Origin: Pseudomonas fluorescens
Lineage (GTDB): Bacteria > Pseudomonadota > Gammaproteobacteria > Pseudomonadales > Pseudomonadaceae
Reading direction: 5' to 3'
Assembly (NCBI RefSeq): GCF_902497855.1
Contig: NZ_CABVHU010000011.1
Coordinates: forward strand, 1 to 64,000
DNA length: 64,000 nt
Shown: positions 60,013 through 64,000 of the stretch, one piece after another
How positions within the stretch are numbered: position 1 is the first letter of the stretch
Layout: each line of letters begins with the position of its first letter
Position numbers and translations under genes: made by a program
The notes under the pieces: model-generated
Told to the model about the DNA's origin: nothing
Database searches by the model: none
Seen by the model: the letters and a program-made list of their open reading frames with translations, nothing else

Positions 60013-61323
60013 ATGGACATGCGCAAGGGATTGGGCGTCAGCAGCAGCGACTCGGGGTCCTATTCCGACCTCAATCGCCTGAACCAGCTCAAGGTCGGCG
60101 ACAAGAACAACGACGGCAACCTGCGCAAGGTCGCGCAGGAATTCGAGTCGCTGTTCCTCGGGGAAATGCTCAAATCCATGCGCTCGGCCACCGACGCGCT
60201 GGGCCAGGACAACCCGCTCAACACCCCGGCGGCCAAGCAGTACCAGGAAATGTATGACCAGCAACTGGCCGTATCCATGTCCCGCGAAGGCGGCGGCATC
60301 GGCCTGGCGGACGTGCTGATGCGGCAGATGGCGAAGAACAAACCGCTGGCGCCGGGCGAGGCGGCTGCCGCGTCCGCCGCCAAGCAGGCTGCCGCCAAAG
60401 CCGCGGTGGAAACACCGATCGCCGCCGGCACGACCGCCACTCACGGGCCACTGTCGCGCCTCAATGGCGAGCGGCCGCTGTGGGCGTCGCGCTCGGTACA
60501 GTCGGCATCGAGCGCGGGCGAGGGCGCGCATCACAACGACATGGCCCTGATCAACCAGCGGCGCCTGGCCCTGCCACCGAAACTGGCCGACCGCTTGCTC
60601 GCCGGGCTGGTGCCATCAGCGTCGACCAAGACGTCGACCACCGCGCCGTCCGCTACCACCGCGCTGCACAAGATCCAGGCGCCGCCAGGCACCCCAACCG
60701 GCGCCGGCCCCCTGTACAACGGCGACTGGCTGACCGCACAAACCGATAGCACCGCCAGCGGGCGCCTGCAGGTCCATGGCCGTGCCATGGCGCAAATCCC
60801 CCTCGCGCCGGCGAAAAAGGCCTTCAGCTCCGCCGACGACTTCGTCAACACCATGCTGCCCATGGCCAAGGAAGCCGCCGACCGCATTGGCGTCGATCCC
60901 CGTTACCTGGTGGCCCAGGCCGCCCTGGAAACCGGCTGGGGCAAATCGGTCATGCGCGCCCAGGACGGCAGCAGCAGCCACAACCTGTTCGGCATCAAGG
61001 CCGGCAGCAGCTGGCAGGGCGACTCGGCGCGGGCGATCACCAGCGAATTCAGAAATGGCGAAATGGTCAAGGAAACGGCGCAATTCCGTTCCTACGCCTC
61101 CTACAAGGACAGCTTCCATGACCTGGTGACCTTGCTGCAATCGAACAATCGTTATCAAGACGTCGTGAAATCCGCCGATAACCCGGAACAATTTGTGCGC
61201 GAGTTGCAGAAGGCCGGTTACGCCACCGACCCGGACTACGCCAGCAAGATTTCGCAGATAGCCAGGCAGATGACCCGTTACCAGAACTACGCTGCGGCGG
61301 GCGTTTCCACCACGCCTTTATAG
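60013..61323 (+). CDS. flgJ: Flagellar rod assembly protein/peptidoglycan hydrolase FlgJ
   Basis: The 436-residue protein has the N-terminal rod-capping domain (KVAQEFESLFLGEMLKSMRS). A long low-complexity Ala/Thr/Ser linker spans about 115-265. The C-terminal GH73 glucosaminidase domain carries RYLVAQAALETGWGKSVMRA, the Glu of ALETGWG being the likely catalytic residue. It cuts peptidoglycan to let the rod through. ATG 60013 is preferred because GAGG lies ten bases upstream; ATG 60004 lies too close to it. The linker makes it longer than enteric FlgJ, as in other Pseudomonas. Confidence 0.93.
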   Translation: MDMRKGLGVSSSDSGSYSDLNRLNQLKVGDKNNDGNLRKVAQEFESLFLGEMLKSMRSATDALGQDNPLNTPAAKQYQEMYDQQLAVSMSREGGGIGLADVLMRQMAKNKPLAPGEAAAASAAKQAAAKAAVETPIAAGTTATHGPLSRLNGERPLWASRSVQSASSAGEGAHHNDMALINQRRLALPPKLADRLLAGLVPSASTKTSTTAPSATTALHKIQAPPGTPTGAGPLYNGDWLTAQTDSTASGRLQVHGRAMAQIPLAPAKKAFSSADDFVNTMLPMAKEAADRIGVDPRYLVAQAALETGWGKSVMRAQDGSSSHNLFGIKAGSSWQGDSARAITSEFRNGEMVKETAQFRSYASYKDSFHDLVTLLQSNNRYQDVVKSADNPEQFVRELQKAGYATDPDYASKISQIARQMTRYQNYAAAGVSTTPL

Positions 61324-61340
61324 GCATAAGGGTCTGAATC

Positions 61341-63410
61341 ATGAGTTTGCTCAATATCGGGATGTCGGGTCTGAACGCCAGCCAGGTGTCGTTGGCGACC
61401 GTCGGCAACAACATTGCCAACGCCAACACCGCCGGCTATTCACGCCAGCAAACCATTCAGAGCAGTAATACTTCGCACCTCAATGGCGGGGTGTTTATCG
61501 GCAGCGGTACGACCCTGGCCGATGTGCGTCGGGTCTATAACGCTTACCTCGACAGCCAGCTGCAAACCTCCACCTCGCTGAGTAACGATGCCAACGCCTA
61601 CCTCGAGCAGGTAAGCCCGCTGGACAAGCTGTTCTCCGACAAGACCACGGGGATCAGTGCGGTACTGAGCAGCTTCTTTGCCTCGGTGCAGACCTCTGCC
61701 GGTGCACCGAGCGACAACGCTGCGCGGCAGTTGCTGCTGACCAATGCGCAAACGCTGAGCAACCGCTTCAACGCCCTGGCGTCGCAGATGCAGCAGCAGA
61801 ACGAAGGCATCAACAGTCAGTTGACCACCATGACCGACAAGGTCAACCAACTGACGTCGTCGATCGCCGCGTTGAACCAGCAAATTTCCCAGGCCAGCAA
61901 CTCGACCGGCAGTGGTCCCAGCAACTTGCTCGATGCGCGCAATGAAGCTGTGCGCACACTCAATGAATTGGTCGGTGTCAATGTCCAGGAGTACAACGGC
62001 AGCTACAACGTTTCCCTGGGAACGGGGCAGTCGCTGGTGATGGGCAACACGGCCAATACACTCTCGACCGTCAGAAGCGGGATCGACAAGAATCAGCTGA
62101 ATATCCAGGTCAACTCGCCGTCGTCGGTCAGTGACGTGACGTCGGTGATCAGCGGCGGCAAGATCGGTGGGTTGTTGCGCTATCGCAGTGACGTGTTGAT
62201 CCCGGCACAGAACGAGTTGGGTCGAGTCGCGCTGGTGGCAGCAGATAGCATCAACTCGCAACTGGGGCAGGGCCTGGATGCCAATGGCCAGTTCGGCGCG
62301 TCGCTGTTTTCCAGCATCAACAGTGCAGCCGCGATCAGTCAGCGCAGCCTGGCTTCGTCAGGCAACGACCCCAAGTCCGGCAACCTTGATGTGACCATCG
62401 TCACCAGCGGCAACCTGACGATCTACGACTATCAGGTTACCTTTACGAGCGATAAAGCCTACAACGTGGTGCGCTCCGATGGAACAGCAATGGGCAGCTT
62501 CAGTCTTGACGATGACCCGGCCAAGGAAATCGACGGATTTTTGCTAAACCTGCACGTACCCATCGACGCAAATGAACCCGTTAAAGGCGTGGCCAAGGGC
62601 GATAGCTTCAGGATCATCCCGACACGCAACGCCGCCAGCGTCATTACCACGACCATGACTGATGCCAACAGGCTGGCCTTTGCTGGCGCGATCACGGCCA
62701 CCACTGGCACCGGCAACAAGGGCACGGGCGCCATCGCCCAGCCGACGCTGAGCAGCACCCTGGATATCTACGATACCGGTCTGGCAGAAAGCCAGTCGTT
62801 CATCAAGGACGCTTTGCCCGTCAGGCTGGTGTTTGGAGCGGTCACTAATGGCACCCAGACTTACACCGTGTATGACGCCAGTGGCAAAGATATCGGCAGC
62901 AGCGGCAGTTTCGTGCCCGGCCAATCAAAAGAACTGGCCATTAACGTGAAAATGCTCGATGAGAAGGGCGACCCGATTCTCGACGCGAACGGCGACCCCA
63001 AGCATTTCGAATTCAAAACCACCGTGTCCGGCTCTCCTGCCAATGGCGACAGCTTCACCGTGGCGTTCAACGTCGATGGCAAGTCGGATAATCGCAACGC
63101 TCAATCGCTGCTGGAGCTGCAGACCAAGGCCACGGTCGGTGTCAGTGACGGCAACGCCGGCATGAGCATGGGCACCGCTTACAGCAAACTGGTGGGACAG
63201 GTCGGCGCCAAGGCCAGCCAGGCCCTGGGCGACAGCACGGCGAGCGGTGCGATTCTGGCCCGGGCCAAGTCCGAAGTCGCCTCGGTGTCCCAGGTCAACC
63301 TCGACGATGAGGCCGCCGACCTGGTCAAGTTCCAGCAGTACTACACCGCGTCGTCGCAGATTATCAAGGCCGCGCAAGAAATCTTCAGCACGCTGATCAA
63401 CAGTCTTTAA
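61341..63410 (+). CDS. flgK: Flagellar hook-associated protein 1 FlgK
   Basis: The 689-residue hook-filament junction protein starts MSLLNIGMSGLNASQVSLAT with the axial motif VGNNIANANTAGYSRQQTIQ. It ends QVNLDDEAADLVKFQQYYTA...QIIKAAQEIFSTLINSL, the conserved C-terminal helix. The middle (about 340-600) is a variable Thr/Ser/Gly-rich domain, larger than in enteric FlgK and usual for Pseudomonas. It follows flgJ by 17 bases and precedes flgL by 14. Confidence 0.95.
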   Translation: MSLLNIGMSGLNASQVSLATVGNNIANANTAGYSRQQTIQSSNTSHLNGGVFIGSGTTLADVRRVYNAYLDSQLQTSTSLSNDANAYLEQVSPLDKLFSDKTTGISAVLSSFFASVQTSAGAPSDNAARQLLLTNAQTLSNRFNALASQMQQQNEGINSQLTTMTDKVNQLTSSIAALNQQISQASNSTGSGPSNLLDARNEAVRTLNELVGVNVQEYNGSYNVSLGTGQSLVMGNTANTLSTVRSGIDKNQLNIQVNSPSSVSDVTSVISGGKIGGLLRYRSDVLIPAQNELGRVALVAADSINSQLGQGLDANGQFGASLFSSINSAAAISQRSLASSGNDPKSGNLDVTIVTSGNLTIYDYQVTFTSDKAYNVVRSDGTAMGSFSLDDDPAKEIDGFLLNLHVPIDANEPVKGVAKGDSFRIIPTRNAASVITTTMTDANRLAFAGAITATTGTGNKGTGAIAQPTLSSTLDIYDTGLAESQSFIKDALPVRLVFGAVTNGTQTYTVYDASGKDIGSSGSFVPGQSKELAINVKMLDEKGDPILDANGDPKHFEFKTTVSGSPANGDSFTVAFNVDGKSDNRNAQSLLELQTKATVGVSDGNAGMSMGTAYSKLVGQVGAKASQALGDSTASGAILARAKSEVASVSQVNLDDEAADLVKFQQYYTASSQIIKAAQEIFSTLINSL

Positions 63411-63424
63411 GGGAGTATTCGACG

Positions 63425-64000
63425 ATGCGAATTTCTACAGCCCAGTACTTTGAGACGAGTGCGGCCAAGTACCAGAATAACTTCTCCTCGATCGTCAAGA
63501 CTCAGGAGCAGATCACCTCGGGTGTGCGCATTCAAAGTGCCGGGGATGATCCTGTGGGCGCGTCGCAGTTGCTGATGTTGCAACAGCAGAAGGCGATGCT
63601 GGGGCAGTACAGCAGCAACATGGGCAGTATCAAGAGTTCGCTGGCCACCCAGGAAAGTGTGCTGGATAGCGTCAACACCGCGCTGCAGCGTGCGCGCGAG
63701 TTGGCGCTCCAGGCGGGTAATGGTGGCTACAGCGATGCCGATCGAAAAACCATTGCCAACGAGATAGGCGAGATTGAAGCGCAAGTATTGGGCTTGCTCA
63801 ACAGCAAGGACGCGTCGGGCAACTACATGTTCGCCGGCTCGAAAACCTCGACACCGCCTTATGTGCGCAACAACGACGGCACCTACGCCTATCAGGGTGA
63901 TGACACCCGGTTGAACCTTCAGGTGTCGGACACTTTGTCCATTGCCACCAGCGATACGGGTAAAAACATCCTCGAGTCGGCGACCAACTCGGGGCGCACC
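63425..64000 (+). CDS. flgL: Flagellar hook-associated protein 3 FlgL (partial, runs off window)
   Basis: The ATG at 63425, after AAGGGAG, opens a frame that stays open to the window end (192 codons seen). It begins MRISTAQYFETSAAKYQNNF and has the flagellin-like QEQITSGVRIQSAGDDPVGA and KSSLATQESVLDSVNTALQR. FlgL completes the hook-filament junction with FlgK. Its C-terminal half lies outside the window; fliC is expected further on. Confidence 0.95.
   Translation, partial: MRISTAQYFETSAAKYQNNFSSIVKTQEQITSGVRIQSAGDDPVGASQLLMLQQQKAMLGQYSSNMGSIKSSLATQESVLDSVNTALQRARELALQAGNGGYSDADRKTIANEIGEIEAQVLGLLNSKDASGNYMFAGSKTSTPPYVRNNDGTYAYQGDDTRLNLQVSDTLSIATSDTGKNILESATNSGRT

Overview
The window is chromosomal DNA of a Pseudomonas, most likely the P. 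fluorescens group. The evidence is uniform high GC, a complete phhA-phhB-phhC/phhR cluster, a gbuA/gbuR pair, a Lap-type adhesin system, cpxR-cpxP-cpxA, flagellar flgFGHIJKL, and many copies of the GTAGGAGC-type extragenic palindromes typical of this group. No rRNA, tRNA, CRISPR array or intact mobile element is visible. The only mobile trace is the 3' end of an IS110-type transposase at the left edge.

Layout. 1-7.7 kb: transposase end, a DUF6279 lipoprotein, a TorF-type porin, a CvfB-like S1 protein, a DMT exporter, a PA1414-family mini-gene, an acyl-carrier-like protein without the carrier serine, and an MBL hydrolase. 6.3-10.7 kb: a guanidino-compound block (Na+/solute symporter, gbuA guanidinobutyrase, gbuR LysR regulator) and the tRNA-modifying DTW enzyme. 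10.7-23.1 kb: a self-contained cyclic-di-GMP-gated surface adhesion locus. It holds a type I secretion system (lapE-lapB-lapC), a 1345-residue LapA-family adhesin with retention module, VWA domain and RTX tail, and the periplasmic protease and inner-membrane receptor that control its release (lapG-lapD). 23.1-29.5 kb: DUF454 and UPF0149 proteins, recQ, a MarR regulator, a FimV/HubP-like polar protein and a SelW-like protein. 29.5-36.5 kb: a DMT exporter, two AraC regulators, an LpxH-like phosphatase with a substituted metal ligand, an HD hydrolase, an Mpo1-like protein, a TrkH potassium transporter and a nitroreductase. 36.6-39.8 kb: the envelope-stress system cpxR-cpxP-cpxA, with a 40-bp tandem array between cpxR and cpxP. 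40-46.2 kb: yciI, yciB, PHP nuclease, yciO, scpA, scpB, a DUF1289 protein and rluB. 46.9-56.3 kb: aromatic amino acid uptake and catabolism (aroP, phhA, phhB, phhC, phhR) with arfB, an MFS transporter, two mini-genes, a decayed quinone-oxidoreductase gene and a 72-bp tandem array. 56.5 kb to the end: flgF to flgL behind a sigma-54 promoter; flgL runs off the window.

How the parts work together. In the adhesion locus, LapE/LapB/LapC export the adhesin and its N-terminal module holds it in the outer membrane. LapD, with degenerate GGDEF and EAL domains, sequesters LapG when c-di-GMP is high; otherwise LapG cuts the adhesin near a TAAG motif and releases it. In the aromatic block, AroP imports Phe/Tyr, PhhA hydroxylates Phe to Tyr, PhhB recycles the pterin cofactor, PhhC transaminates Tyr, and divergent PhhR controls the set through a candidate TyrR-type box. 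Cpx senses envelope stress, and a GTAAA-N6-GTAAA box sits upstream of cpxP. The main points for follow-up are the compact VWA adhesin locus, the Asp-to-Tyr change in the LpxH-like enzyme, the serine-less carrier protein, and the two tandem-repeat arrays.
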